From Halocaridina rubra (lineage: Eukaryota > Arthropoda > Malacostraca > Decapoda > Atyidae), in contig JAXCGZ010015148.1 in assembly GCA_037179515.1 (NCBI GenBank), forward strand, positions 57,501-77,500: a stretch of DNA of 20,000 bases, given 5' to 3'. The stretch's first letter is position 1, and each line of letters starts with the position of its first letter. This document shows positions 1-12,730 of this stretch, in pieces. A program made the translations under genes and the position numbers. The notes beneath the pieces were generated by a model that did no database searches, had not been told where the DNA came from, and worked only from the letters and a program-made list of their open reading frames with translations.

Positions 1-24
1 TGCTCAGTGGCAAAGCTCTAGAAA
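1..24 (-). other. Possible start of NPC2-like exon 3 (tentative)
   Basis: On the minus strand an AG acceptor (26-25) after GGTTT could open an exon reading in phase 1 from exon 2. The split codon plus seven more encode I-S-R-A-L-P-L-S, which would follow the FTS at the end of exon 2. The phase fits and there is no stop, but only 24 bases are visible and the pyrimidine tract is weak. In vertebrate NPC2 a Ser/Lys-rich stretch follows FTS, so the fit is permissive only. Equally likely this is intron. Confidence 0.18.
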
Positions 25-530
25 CTAAACCCAATGTATGACTGAAAACTGATTTTCTGAGAATATGAAAGACTTTACGTAGTCAAAGGATAAAACTCTA
101 TCATGGAGTAATGGGTATGCTCAGGGCTTTGCTAAGAAAAAACAACCGGGTACAGACATAGTTATTTTTTTTTACTCGTAAAAAGGTTAATACACCCAAA
201 GGAGATATTATCATTCCTTAATTTTATAAATGTTTTAGCTCTAGATACACAGATGTTGCAAAGCGCATTTGCCTGAGGAAAAGGATTTTCATCTATGTGT
301 TTAAATGGAGATAATTAACTTTTGAGTCTTGCTCAGAGTTAATAACAAAATACAAACAATTTGTAAGTCTCAATTAGTTTTTTTTATTAATCTTAAAATG
401 ACTTATTTTTAATATGGCAAAACTCATAACAAATGACGACTCTGTGGAGGGATCCGTATGTGAAATTATATAGTCTGGTCCACAATAAAACTATCGAAAA
501 TATCATTGCTCACTTAGTATATTTAAAAAA
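25..530. other. AT-rich unique sequence, probable intron 2 of the NPC2-like gene
   Basis: No coding similarity, RNA gene or mobile element was recognised on either strand. If the exon calls to the right are correct, this is intron sequence between exon 2 and the rest of the gene. Confidence 0.4.
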
Positions 531-799
<269 letters not shown>

Positions 800-806
800 G
801 ACTTAC

Positions 807-911
807 TTGAAGTAAAATTCATTGTAACATTATAGCTTTGTCCTTTTAATAGAATGCATGGTGGCGTAGGGCATTTGCCTACGAGGAACGATGTCTTACT
901 AGCCAAAGAAC
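807..911 (-). CDS. NPC2: NPC2-like protein, exon 2 (core of the ML lipid-recognition domain)
   Basis: The exon is 105 nt, bounded on the minus strand by acceptor TTGCAG (917-912) and donor GTAAGT (806-801), phase 1 at both ends. The first two bases complete a Gly codon with the last base of exon 1. It encodes 34 full codons after that Gly, including VGKCPTPPCILLKGQSYNV and then an NFTS ending. This matches the NPC2 family pattern V..CPT.PC.L.KGQSY.V...FTS: the two Cys correspond to the pair that forms the small disulphide loop in mammalian NPC2, and NVT and NFT are potential N-glycosylation sites. NPC2 is a secreted or lysosomal ML-domain protein that binds cholesterol or other lipids; arthropods often carry several NPC2-like paralogues, so the ligand is unknown. 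There are no stops or frameshifts. The remaining domain, including the other conserved Cys, lies outside the window. The AT-rich acceptor tract is weak in pyrimidines. Confidence 0.85.
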
Positions 912-934
912 CTGCAACATTAATATATAATTAA

Positions 935-936
<2 letters not shown>

Positions 937-1001
<65 letters not shown>
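937..1001. repeat. (AT)n dinucleotide microsatellite
   Basis: Uninterrupted AT repeats of about 64 bp in intron 1, beginning about 25 bp upstream (in transcription sense) of the exon 2 acceptor. Confidence 0.97.
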
Positions 1002-1004
<3 letters not shown>

Positions 1005-1120
1005 TATTAAGGTAATCATAGTAAGCTGAAGAACTTAAAATCAAGACCAAAAGTAGGGTTAATTTTGTTCGAATATGCATTCTAACGATATGAACAAAGA
1101 TTTATAAGAATTTTGTTTTT

Positions 1121-1335
1121 CATACATACATACATACATACATACATACATACATACATACATACATACATACATACATACATACGATACATACATACAT
1201 ACATACATACATACATACATACATACATACATACATACATACATACATACATACATACATACATACATACATACATACATACATACATACATACATACAT
1301 ACATACATACATACATACATACATACATACATACA

Positions 1336-1365
<30 letters not shown>
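1121..1365. repeat. (ATAC)n tetranucleotide microsatellite
   Basis: About 60 copies of CATA/ATAC with a single GATAC interruption near 1185. It lies beyond the 3' end of the minus-strand LINE remnant at 1380-2263 and reads (TATG)n in that element's sense direction, so it may have grown from the element's tail. MYVC and HTYI frames here are artefacts. Confidence 0.97.
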
Positions 1366-1368
<3 letters not shown>

Positions 1369-2263
1369 TACTGAGGTAACCCCCTTTGAAAGAAGGTGAG
1401 TGGTCAAATCAAAGCACACATTCACCGGAAACCAATTCATCCCCTTTCAACTAACTTAGCTCCTAAGAAATAAAGAGTTGGGGAAATTCATCCCACTCAC
1501 ATTGCTTGGGTCATCCACAGGGTTAGTGGGTAAAGATAGTCTGCTGTGGAGCCCAACGGCTGTAGATGGCTTAGCCCCACCGCTTCATCTTGTGGGAACC
1601 CCTTCCCACATACACGCTCGTCCAAGTTTATAGCACTGAGTAGGTGCAAAATATATTTCTTGCACTCGCTCTTACTAGCTCTACTGACATATTACGAGTA
1701 CCCAAGGCACTCTTCATCCCATCCAACCATCTCATCCAAAGTCCTCCTATCGGACTTGGTGCACTCCTGCTTTCACACACTGTTTGTTAGTCACTACTCA
1801 TTAATTCTTTCAAAATGCCCATATCATCTCTGTCGTTTCTGGCATAACTTATCTGACAGCTTTCTTCGAATATCCTTTATCTCCCTCACCTCATTACTAG
1901 CTATCTTTTCTCGACATATCAATCATTATCATAAAACATTTCATCTCCATTACATTCAATTTCTTCTTTGCATTCTCTCTTGCATTCATTCTTTGCACCA
2001 TGCAATGCAGTAGGCACACTCACTCCTCTTTGCATTCATTCTTTGCGCCATACAATGCAGTAGGCACATTCACTCCTTCTCTTTGCATTCATTCTTGAAT
2101 ACTAATTCTTCTTCACACACTTCGTCATATTCAGACATTTCATCCTTTCCTTCAATCAGTAACTCATTCCGGCATCCACTCGTCCATTCACAGCTACATG
2201 CCTCTCCAGGTACTTGAAACCCTCAATATGCACAAGCGTCTTCCCATTCTCTCGCCCTGCCAT
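1366..2263 (-). mobile_element. Decayed non-LTR retrotransposon: C-terminal part of reverse transcriptase ORF and 3' UTR
   Basis: Reading the minus strand with frame changes gives successive landmarks of a LINE ORF2 C-terminus. GFKYLERHVAVNGRVDA (about 2170-2225) resembles the GFKYLGS..S.NGRV.. segment after the RT palm. A duplicated TALHGA-like stretch (1981-2060) resembles TALYGAE. KKLNVMEMKC (about 1930-1965) resembles the ..LN.FEMKCLR.M.G..R.DR block. RWLDGMKSALGTRN and MSVELVRASAR (about 1660-1740) resemble the terminal KKWMDGVKE.L..R.MS...AR..A.DR. Stops and frameshifts separate these blocks, so it is non-functional. The catalytic RT part is missing (5' truncated or diverged). From about 1600 down to 1366 is presumed 3' UTR next to the (ATAC)n tract. 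It sits in intron 1 of the NPC2-like gene, same strand. The clade was not assigned. Confidence 0.72.
1981..2097. repeat. Minisatellite, about 2.3 copies of a 50-53 bp unit
   Basis: TGCATTCATTCTTTGC recurs at 1981 and 2031, and a partial copy starts at 2084. Each full unit contains CAATGCAGTAGGCACA. The repeat lies inside the LINE remnant and duplicates the codons equivalent to the RT TALYGAE motif. Confidence 0.85.
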
Positions 2264-2743
2264 GATCAACAGCCGATGTACATCTCATAATTTTACTGTT
2301 ATTAACGTGGCTGTCTCTGAGGAGAAGCGAATGCAATTAATGTGACTGATTGTGTGAAAGAGAGTATAAGTGAAGGATGTTAATGTAAATGTTACTTGTT
2401 TTCATAATTATATTTCTTTTAAATTAAGGAATTTTAAGAACACTAATAAGAAGTTGAAGAAGAAAGAATAAATTATGATCATTCTGTTAAATATATCGAA
2501 TCTATGTTATCTAACAATATATTTTACACACATGTATATTTTTTAACTTGCTGATGCATAATCCTCTACCATAACATAAGTGAAAATGAAAAGAATCAAT
2601 AACTTTAGTGAAAGTCAATAGTATTTGTAAACTCCTCATCCTTTTTCATCTGCTCACCACTTAGGACGAGACTTCAAGAGGTGGTTGTGCCAACATAAAT
2701 AGTTTTGGAGTCATTAAAATTAAATAGATGGAAATACACTCAC
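2264..2743. other. Intron 1 of the NPC2-like gene, unique part
   Basis: AT-rich sequence between the LINE remnant and the exon 1 donor. The minus strand begins with GTGAGT (2743-2738). No NPC2 exon, RNA gene or repeat was recognised within it. Confidence 0.55.
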
Positions 2744-2816
2744 CACAGTCTTGAAAAGGCGTGGCCAGAACAGAATAAGCAGCCCAAAAGAAGCCAAACA
2801 CAAGCAGCAACTTCAT
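2744..2816 (-). CDS. NPC2: NPC2-like protein, exon 1 (signal peptide and start of ML domain)
   Basis: The ATG is at 2816-2814. The exon gives 24 codons plus one base: a basic-hydrophobic leader MKLLLVFGFFWAAYSVLA (likely signal peptide, cleavage after VLA), then TPFQDC. It ends with G followed by the donor GTGAGT (2743-2738). Splicing to exon 2 at 911 restores Gly and gives F-x-D-C-G-S, the first conserved Cys motif of NPC2-family proteins (vertebrate NPC2 has FKDCGS after its signal peptide). Spacing from this Cys to the CPTPPC in exon 2 is 14 residues, close to the vertebrate value. The start was chosen because it gives a canonical signal peptide; the -3 base is G. The product is inferred to be secreted or endolysosomal and lipid-binding. 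Intron 1 would be about 1.83 kb. A 72-codon open frame overlapping this exon on the same strand is a shadow. Confidence 0.83.
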
Positions 2817-3148
<332 letters not shown>

Positions 3149-3311
3149 CCTTACAAATGAAACGTAGAATATGAGTATATATATTAACAATGAAACAGTG
3201 GTATTAACAATACCATTATTGACGTGTCAACCGCATTAAGTTAATGTACGAAGACCGATTGGAAAGTTCTTGCTTGCTCTGCCTGGGTTATGATATGCAG
3301 ACTTTTGTTTT

Positions 3312-4318
<1,007 letters not shown>

Positions 4319-5463
4319 TTATAAGTGCTAGGTTCAAGTCCCGGTCGGGGTAAAAAATGATTCATGTTTTCACATATGTAATGTGCTTATTTGGTTATTG
4401 CTGGGCCCGAATGAGATTGCGAGATGAATTAAAAGCGAAAAAGAAGCCACGAGTGAGGTTGGGGAATCTGTAATATGAACATAGTGGCATTCAGATAGAA
4501 TGCGTTCATTCCTAAATATAGCAGATATAAGCTATGAGGTCTGATTCTTTTTAACCTTCTGTGGTGTAGTTGGTAGCACCTTGACTTAGTAATTATAAGT
4601 GCTAGGTTCAAGTCCCGGTCGGGGTAAAAAATGATTCATGTTTTCACATATGTAATGTGCTTATTTGGTTATTTTTGGGCCCGATTGAGATTCGGAGTTG
4701 AATTAAATGCAAAAATGAAGCCACGAGTGAGGTTGGGAAATCTGTAATATGAACATAGTGGTATTCAGATGGAATGCGTTCATTCCTTAATATAGCAGAT
4801 ATAAGCTATAAGGTCTGATTCCTTTTAATCTTCTTTGGTGTAGTTGGTAGCGCCTTGACTTAGTTATTATAAGTTTTAGGTTCAAGTCCCGGTCGGGGTA
4901 AAAAATGATTCATGTTTTCACATATGTAATGTGCTTATTTGGTTATTGTTGGGACCGAATGAGATTGGGAGTGGAATTAAATGCGAAAATGGAGCCACGA
5001 GTGAGGTTGGGGAATCTGGATTATGAACATAGTGGCATTCAGATAAAATGCGTTTTTTCCTAAATATAGCAGATATTAGCTATAAGGTCTGATCCCTTTT
5101 AACCTTTTGTGGTGTACTTGGTAGCGCCTTGACTTAGTAATTATAAGTCCTAGGTTCAAATCCCGGTTGGAGTAAAAAATGATTCATGATTTCACATATG
5201 TAATGTGCTTATTTGGCTATTATTGGGCCCGAATGAGATTGGGAGTGGAATTAAATGCGAAAATGAAGCCACGAGTGAGGTTGGGGAATCTGTAATATGA
5301 ACATAGTGGCATTCAGAAGGAATGCATTCATTCCTAAGTATAGCAGATATAAGCTATAAGATTGGATTCCTTTTAACCTTCTGTGGTGTAGTTGGTAGCG
5401 CCATGACTTAGTAATTATAAGTGCTAGGTTCAAGTCCTGGTCGGGGTAAAAAATTATTCATAC

Positions 5464-5849
<386 letters not shown>

Positions 5850-5967
5850 TGCAAACATACATACATATATACACAAATATTAGAAAGACTGACACACATA
5901 TATAAACAGTATGAGATATTACATATGCAGATCGATAGCATTTAGATACATCTATAAATAGATAGAC

Positions 5968-5972
5968 ATATA

Positions 5973-6065
<93 letters not shown>

Positions 6066-6067
6066 AT

Positions 6068-6140
<73 letters not shown>
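5968..6140. repeat. Interrupted (AT)n microsatellite
   Basis: AT repeats broken by recurrent ATTATA phase slips at about 6004, 6054, 6066 and 6090. From 6141 to 6280 nothing is recognisable. Confidence 0.95.
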
Positions 6141-6143
<3 letters not shown>

Positions 6144-6280
6144 CATATACATAGATTGATGAATATATGAAAGGATAAATGACGCACAGACTGACTCACT
6201 GTACCTGCTATATGGAGCTTCAGAACCAAACTATTATCTTTAGTTTACATTAAATACATGTATTTGGGAAAGCAAACAAT

Positions 6281-6364
6281 AAGGGGGAGGGGGAGGAGGG
6301 GAAGGAGGAGAGTAATATGCAGAGGTAGATATGGAATAGAAAAAAGGAGAAGGAGGAGGAGGAG

Positions 6365-6396
<32 letters not shown>

Positions 6397-6600
6397 GGAG
6401 GAGGAGGAGGAGGGAAGTGTAATAAATAGAAGAGGTCGAGAGAGAAAGAGGAGAGAAGTATAATGCACAAGAGGAGAATGAGGAGATAAAGAATAGCAAA
6501 CTGAGTGGGAAATGAGGATGAGGCTGAGGGAAAAGCAGATTAAAAAAAAGAGAAGAGAACAGGAGGTGGGAAGGAAGAGGAAGATGAAAAAAATACCTCC
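6281..6600. repeat. Purine-rich low-complexity tract with an (AGG)n core
   Basis: Nearly all A and G on the plus strand. An (AGG)n/(GGA)n core lies at about 6346-6412. Minus-strand open frames rich in Pro, Leu or Ser are artefacts of this composition. Confidence 0.93.
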
Positions 6601-6784
6601 CAATCCCTCCCAAAACAAAACACAATTATGAAGAAAGATAAGATTAAAGATGGCGATAACAGGTGTGAATAAACAGGTGGAGAAAACCTTTTCTTTAATT
6701 AGAATTATTAGCTTTTACTTCCGTCTATGACTTCGTTGCTAAGGACCCGTATGAATATTAACAATAGTTTTTATCATTCTTGCA

Positions 6785-6951
<167 letters not shown>

Positions 6952-7059
6952 AAAGAGATAACGTGGCAGTTTTTGGGAAATGTCACGTGCTTCACATTAG
7001 AAACAAAAATAAAATTATAAAGAGACTCATGGAGAGATGAATAAACAAGTAAAAAAGGT

Positions 7060-7680
<621 letters not shown>

Positions 7681-7689
7681 CAATTAACC

Positions 7690-9890
7690 TTAAATCTCTT
7701 GCATTCAAAGATTCTCGAAATTCCTTTCCATGCATTGAATAATCACATTTGGACCTTCCTGCAAATAAAAAAAATATTGAAACTTGTTATCCACTTGTTA
7801 GACCATTCATACCAACTATTTAGGTCTTCCTATAGTTCTCTGCAACAATTTCCGTGTTTAACTCACTTCATAATCATTGCATTATCAGCTAACATAATCA
7901 ACTATGCATTTGTAGATTCTAAAAGGTCTTTTACATGTATAAGGACTAGGACTGATCCTAAACCTGATCCCTATGGAACCCCTTTCTGCAGTCAGACACT
8001 GCATATTTCACTCTAACCTTATGCCCTCTCCCTTCAAAATCAGCTTTTATGCATTTCAAGACATCTCCATTTAGTCTTGCCAATACCTGCAGCTGTTAAT
8101 ATAGCTCCCATGGGGACCTGTATCGGATGCCTTTTGAAAATCAATGAATATGCAATATGTGCAGCCCTCTTTTTCTTGTAAGATTAGGCTTTTCTCATTA
8201 CAAAATTCTGGTAAATTTCTTAGCACAGACCTGTCTTCAGTGAAGCTATGTTGGGTCACTGACAAAAAGTTGGTCTCCAAGTAAAGAGAAACGTTTTCTC
8301 AGTAGTTACTCCATGACTTTGCAAACAACTGTATCTCTCCTTTCCCTTTAGAAGATAGGTACCACGTTCACTTGTTTCCAGGATATTGGAATCTCCTCAT
8401 ATTCCAACGATTTCTCAAATATGATTATCAGTGCTACAGATAATGGTGCATCAAATTTTTTAAGTACTTAAGGGGATATATAGACAGGTTCTATAACTTT
8501 ATGAACTTCTAAATCTAACAACACTTTGCATACATCTGTAGCAGAAAAGACAATGTTCTTTCATACCGGCCAATGTTACTTCATCTCTGCAATATGCGTG
8601 GGTGGAGTATTTTCTGCTGTATATATCATATGAAACTCCTTGTTCATTTCTTAGAAGATCTCTTCTTCTGCCTCAGTAATGATTCCTTCTGCCATATCCA
8701 ATCTTAAAACTTCTTTGACCTATAATTTACCTCTGACAAAGCTTCGGAATAGTTTGGGATTTCCTTACGTTTTCTCTTAATATCTTTTTCGTATACCGTC
8801 CCTACTTTTCTTTCTTTTTTTAATAATGCACTTATTTTTTGCTAGTTTATATTTTTGCCAGGCACTCATTCAGTTTTACATCCTATACTTATTTCAGCAT
8901 TTATCTCTTCACTCCGTTGCCTTCATACAGTTATTACTAAAGCTTTTCTCGTTGGCACTATTAATACCTATTCAGGTAATTGGAATATAACAGCTAACTA
9001 TCCTCTCATATTTGTCATAAAAAAATTCAAACACCTTCTCTACAGATTTGCTGTTAGAAATGGTTCCCCAGTTAGTACTTTCAAAATTATCGTTAACCCT
9101 CCTATAACCTTCCTTTGAATAGTTCTTCATTATTTCCTATTAGGTACATTCAGGTAAAACATCCTCGATGATATAATCCATAAACTACACAGTGGTTAAA
9201 TTTTCTAATCGCTGGCTAATACTCAATTTTTAGCGATGTCCAAACGTTAGCACTGAATGCTAGATAGAGCGGTAAATGGTACCCATCCCCCACTGGCTCT
9301 TCTTGACGCCAATACACAATGATGCCACAAATATTCTGGCACACAATCTAGGAATATTACCTCAAAGGCATGTTCTTCACTAAATGGGTCAAGACTATTC
9401 ACGGTTATTTCTCTATGATGAACATTCCCCCATAATTGATACCCACGTACGATATTTAAAATTGAACTTATCGCTTCTATAATATCCATATTACTTTGCC
9501 CATATACTCGTACCTCAACTCTCTATTGCTTCCTTGGCAGGTTATATACGACTAGAGCTCTCTGAGATAGTGTATACCCAAGTGAGAATAAGCTTCTGAA
9601 ACTCATTTCCTATAGCATTATCTTCTCCAAACCGGAACCGTGTACTTACAGGCAAAATTATTTCATCACAGGTCCTCACAGATCTCCCAGACCTAATTAT
9701 TTTGCAATCCTCATAAAAATTGCAACTATATAATTTTTCCGTATAATTTTGTCTCTGTAACTGCTATAATATTTGCCTTATTGCCGGGTATCCTATCCTC
9801 TGATTCCACTGCCTTACAAACTACTCCATCAGCATCTGTGCACATTAAGAATTCTCAAGGAGGCTATGTCCCTTGGTTTTCTGTATTTTC
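7690..9890 (-). pseudogene. LINE ORF2 remnant: endonuclease plus reverse transcriptase
   Basis: Endonuclease traces: NKANIIAVTETKLYGK (about 9780-9735) matches the catalytic-Glu block ..IIA.TET.L, and SLDPFSEEHAFEVI (about 9400-9355) matches the conserved DP.S...AFL.VI region. The linker has NPKLFRSFVRGK (about 8760-8725). RT traces: APLSVALIIIFEKSL then IPISWKQVNVVPIF (8450-8355, fingers, normally WK.ANVVPIFKKG); SVTQHSFTEDRSVLRNLPEF (about 8260-8195, normally QHGFRKGRS..TNLLEF); IDFQKASDTGPHG (about 8145-8105, normally DF.KAFDKVPH, first catalytic Asp region); GVP*GSGLGSVLVLI (about 7990-7945, normally GVPQGSVLGP.LFLI); LADNAMIM (about 7900-7875, normally FADDTKI, one catalytic Asp lost). 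Together these identify RT firmly and show it is inactive. Confidence 0.82.
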
Positions 9891-9894
9891 ATTA

Positions 9895-10844
9895 TAATTC
9901 CTGTATTTAGATGAAACCTGAAGCAAAATTTTCTTTCTCTTCCTCATTTCTTCACTCGTTTAACCTTACAGCTTCGTGTGACCAGCTTTCATATATTTCC
10001 ACCTCTTTCTGCGTTCTCTAAGGTAGAATGATCACAGTCCTGTATCCTTAACTGTCTTTAAGATTATTGACTCTTGTCAGTGATTCTTTGCATGTGTCCT
10101 TTCTAACAAAGGTTACCTTTATTATTCTTTCTTTCCCTTTCCACCGTGCCAGCCAAGTTGGTAATTTTTTACAATACTGTCTGGACCACAGCATAAGCCC
10201 AGCTTTCTCGTCAGTTCCAAAAACACTAGGATCATTATGTTCGTGTTTCCCCTGCCATGTTCACTCTTGAGCTTCACATAAATCTGAGGTTATCATTTAC
10301 TTGTCTTTATCAAGTGCTTGTTTGATCAACGGGTTAGCTCTCTTATTCAGAATCTCTTTTATTTTGCTCCCTTACTGTTTCCTTGTGATTAACTGTTGCC
10401 ACATATTCCAGCACTACCTCTATCATTGCCTCTTTTATAGCCATATATCATTCTACTGCATCTGAGAACCTTTTTTGTAATACTCTCCTGATATGTATTC
10501 AAATCATGAGAACCTTTTCTTGAACTGAACCGAAGATGACAGTGCTTTAACATATAATTCATATAATCCATCACTCATTTTATTAAGTTTCTTGCTAGGA
10601 GATTCTGTTCTCCAGCTTTTTCTCTAATTTTTTCAAGCATTCTAAGTCTTCTGCAACTTCGTTTTTATTCCTCTGTTGTATTGAATTTTTCGCATGAAAA
10701 ATATTTATATTTTCAATGAATGCATTATTTCCCTCTCTTTTTTATTTTTTCTCTCATTTTTCTTATCCTATTTTGCATTTTTTCTTCAATCAAATTCTTT
10801 TCATCCTCTGAAAATTCTTTAAGCTGATTTAGTACTGATAGCAT
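9895..10844 (-). pseudogene. LINE ORF1 remnant with coiled-coil-like and RRM-like parts
   Basis: Minus strand. A Met at 10844 begins MLSVLNQLKEFSEDEKNLIE and continues with a highly charged K/E/R-rich stretch typical of an ORF1 coiled coil, with a stop after about 40 residues. Further on, RIIKVTFVRKDTCKESLTRV (about 10125-10065) is followed by NNLKDS, a stop, TVIILP and an E-rich helix with AVRLNE. This is the pattern of the RNA-binding (RRM-like) ORF1 domain of CR1/Jockey LINEs (RPIKVTF.S....E.L..A..LK.S....V.I.PDRT..ER). ORF1 proteins bind the element's RNA. Several stops and at least one frameshift make it non-functional. Confidence 0.62.
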
Positions 10845-10922
10845 TTCCCCTAACAGTTACCCCTACTCTTTTACTGTAGGGAAATACGGCTGATATTGTT
10901 GTGGGAGTGATACCAAATAGTG

Positions 10923-11103
<181 letters not shown>

Positions 11104-11330
11104 TGTGCACGTTTGTGTGTGAATGTGCTTGCTTATGTGTGAGTGTGTATAAGTACAGATAGATGGAAAAATAAACAAAGAGATAGAGTGATGGAGAAAA
11201 AAAAAGACATGCAAACAGGCAAAGCTAGATAAATTTAGAAACAAACAGATAGCTGGATAGATAGAGTGATAGATAAGTAGGTGCAATTAGACAAAATGAT
11301 AAACAAGTAGACGGATACACAGATACAATA

Positions 11331-11483
11331 ACATACATACATACATACATACATACATACATACATACATACATACATACATACATACATACATACATAC
11401 ATACATACATACATACATACATGCATACATACATACATGCATACATACATACATGCATACATACATACATACATACATACATA
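11331..11483. repeat. (ACAT)n tetranucleotide microsatellite
   Basis: About 38 copies with CATGCATAC variants towards the right end (near 11422, 11438, 11454). It directly precedes the 5'-truncated LINE end at 11484. Sequence 11099-11330 is AG-rich with scattered GATA-like motifs and no gene. Confidence 0.96.
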
Positions 11484-12007
11484 TGTTAATGATCCTTCTC
11501 TTATTTCTAATCTGGATTCTCTCTCTCTTCGCCGTAAAATATCTTCTCTTTCTCTTTTCTATTGCTACTACTTCCATCGCTGCTCTCATGAGTTGGCGAG
11601 TTGCATCCCTCCCCCACTGCCAAGGCTACGAAATACTCGCCAAGCGGCCTCATCTCACAGGTACTATGTGGAGATTTGTAGCTCGCGAATTGGTCGGTGC
11701 AGCGACTGCTTCATCCCATCTACCTCCAAACTCTGGGACTCTCTTCCTCCTTTTGTCTTTCCTAATTCTTATGACCTATCATCCTTCAAAAAGTGGATCT
11801 ATCGTCATCTAAGGGCCTAGTCCTCCATATCTCTGGGTCCTCTGTAGTTTGACTGTTTTTTCTGTCTGTCGTTTTCCTTTGTGTGATATTACCTCATCTC
11901 TGCCTTGTCCTTAACCTTTTTTTGCCTTCGTCGTGGTGTTTTCTTGTGCCCGGGCCTTTATTGATTAGGGCAGCTTTTGCCTGCCCCGGTGTCACACTCA
12001 TAAAAAA
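11484..12007 (+). mobile_element. 5'-truncated LINE: ORF2 C-terminus and 3' UTR, between (ACAT)n tracts
   Basis: An open frame to the stop at 11818-11820 encodes about 110 residues with no internal stop. It includes NLDSLSLRRKISSLSLFYCY, then YFHRCSHELA, a Pro-rich PPPLPR, RNTRQAASSHRY, FIPSTSKLWDSLP and SYDLSSFKKWIYRHL. This is the terminal domain found at the C-end of many invertebrate LINE ORF2 proteins (SL..RR..ASLSLFYRYYFGRCS.EL ... FF.R...LWNSLP ... FK..I.RHL). The intact frame suggests it is younger than the other LINE copies here. The 3' UTR (11821-12007) contains GTGCCCGGGCC and GGTGTCACACTCAT and ends AAAAAA(CATA)n. The RT core is absent. Confidence 0.82.
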
Positions 12008-12034
12008 ACATACATACATACATACATACACACA
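12008..12034. repeat. Short (ACAT)n tail after the LINE 3' end
   Basis: ACATAC repeats follow a run of A at the end of the LINE 3' UTR. The motif is the same as in the tract on the 5' side of the element. Confidence 0.9.
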
Positions 12035-12112
12035 GTAATAAATAAGCAACAGAATGAGAGGCATATTAACCGCTAAACGTATATAAATTTTTTTTAATAT
12101 TTTTACTTTCAA

Positions 12113-12730
<618 letters not shown>

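Larger units (their letters stand above)
7681..10919 (-). mobile_element. Degenerate non-LTR retrotransposon (LINE) with ORF1, endonuclease and RT remains
   Basis: Following the minus strand through many stops and frameshifts gives, in order, an ORF1 remnant, an AP-type endonuclease and a reverse transcriptase. This is the normal layout of CR1/Jockey-type LINEs, though the clade is not proven. The element is cut at its 3' side: shortly after the DLNSWYEWSNKW block of the RT it meets the 274-bp repeat at 7680, so the thumb, C-terminus and 3' UTR are absent. Its 5' side reaches the (AT)n-(GT)n tract near 10919. Short open frames on the plus strand in this stretch are shadows. Confidence 0.8.

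Noticed and set aside
1546..2013. 155-codon plus-strand frame
   Set aside because: It lies antisense to the LINE C-terminal remnant, whose minus-strand blocks match known RT-associated motifs. The plus-strand product has no recognisable domain.
9247..9489. Independent 80-codon gene on the minus strand
   Set aside because: Its SLDPFSEEHAFEVI segment matches the LINE endonuclease region and it is collinear with the RT remains, so it is part of the dead LINE.
11437..11483. N-terminal HTYI extension of the LINE C-terminal frame
   Set aside because: It is translated (ACAT)n that happens to be in frame. The LINE coding sequence begins at the repeat edge near 11484.
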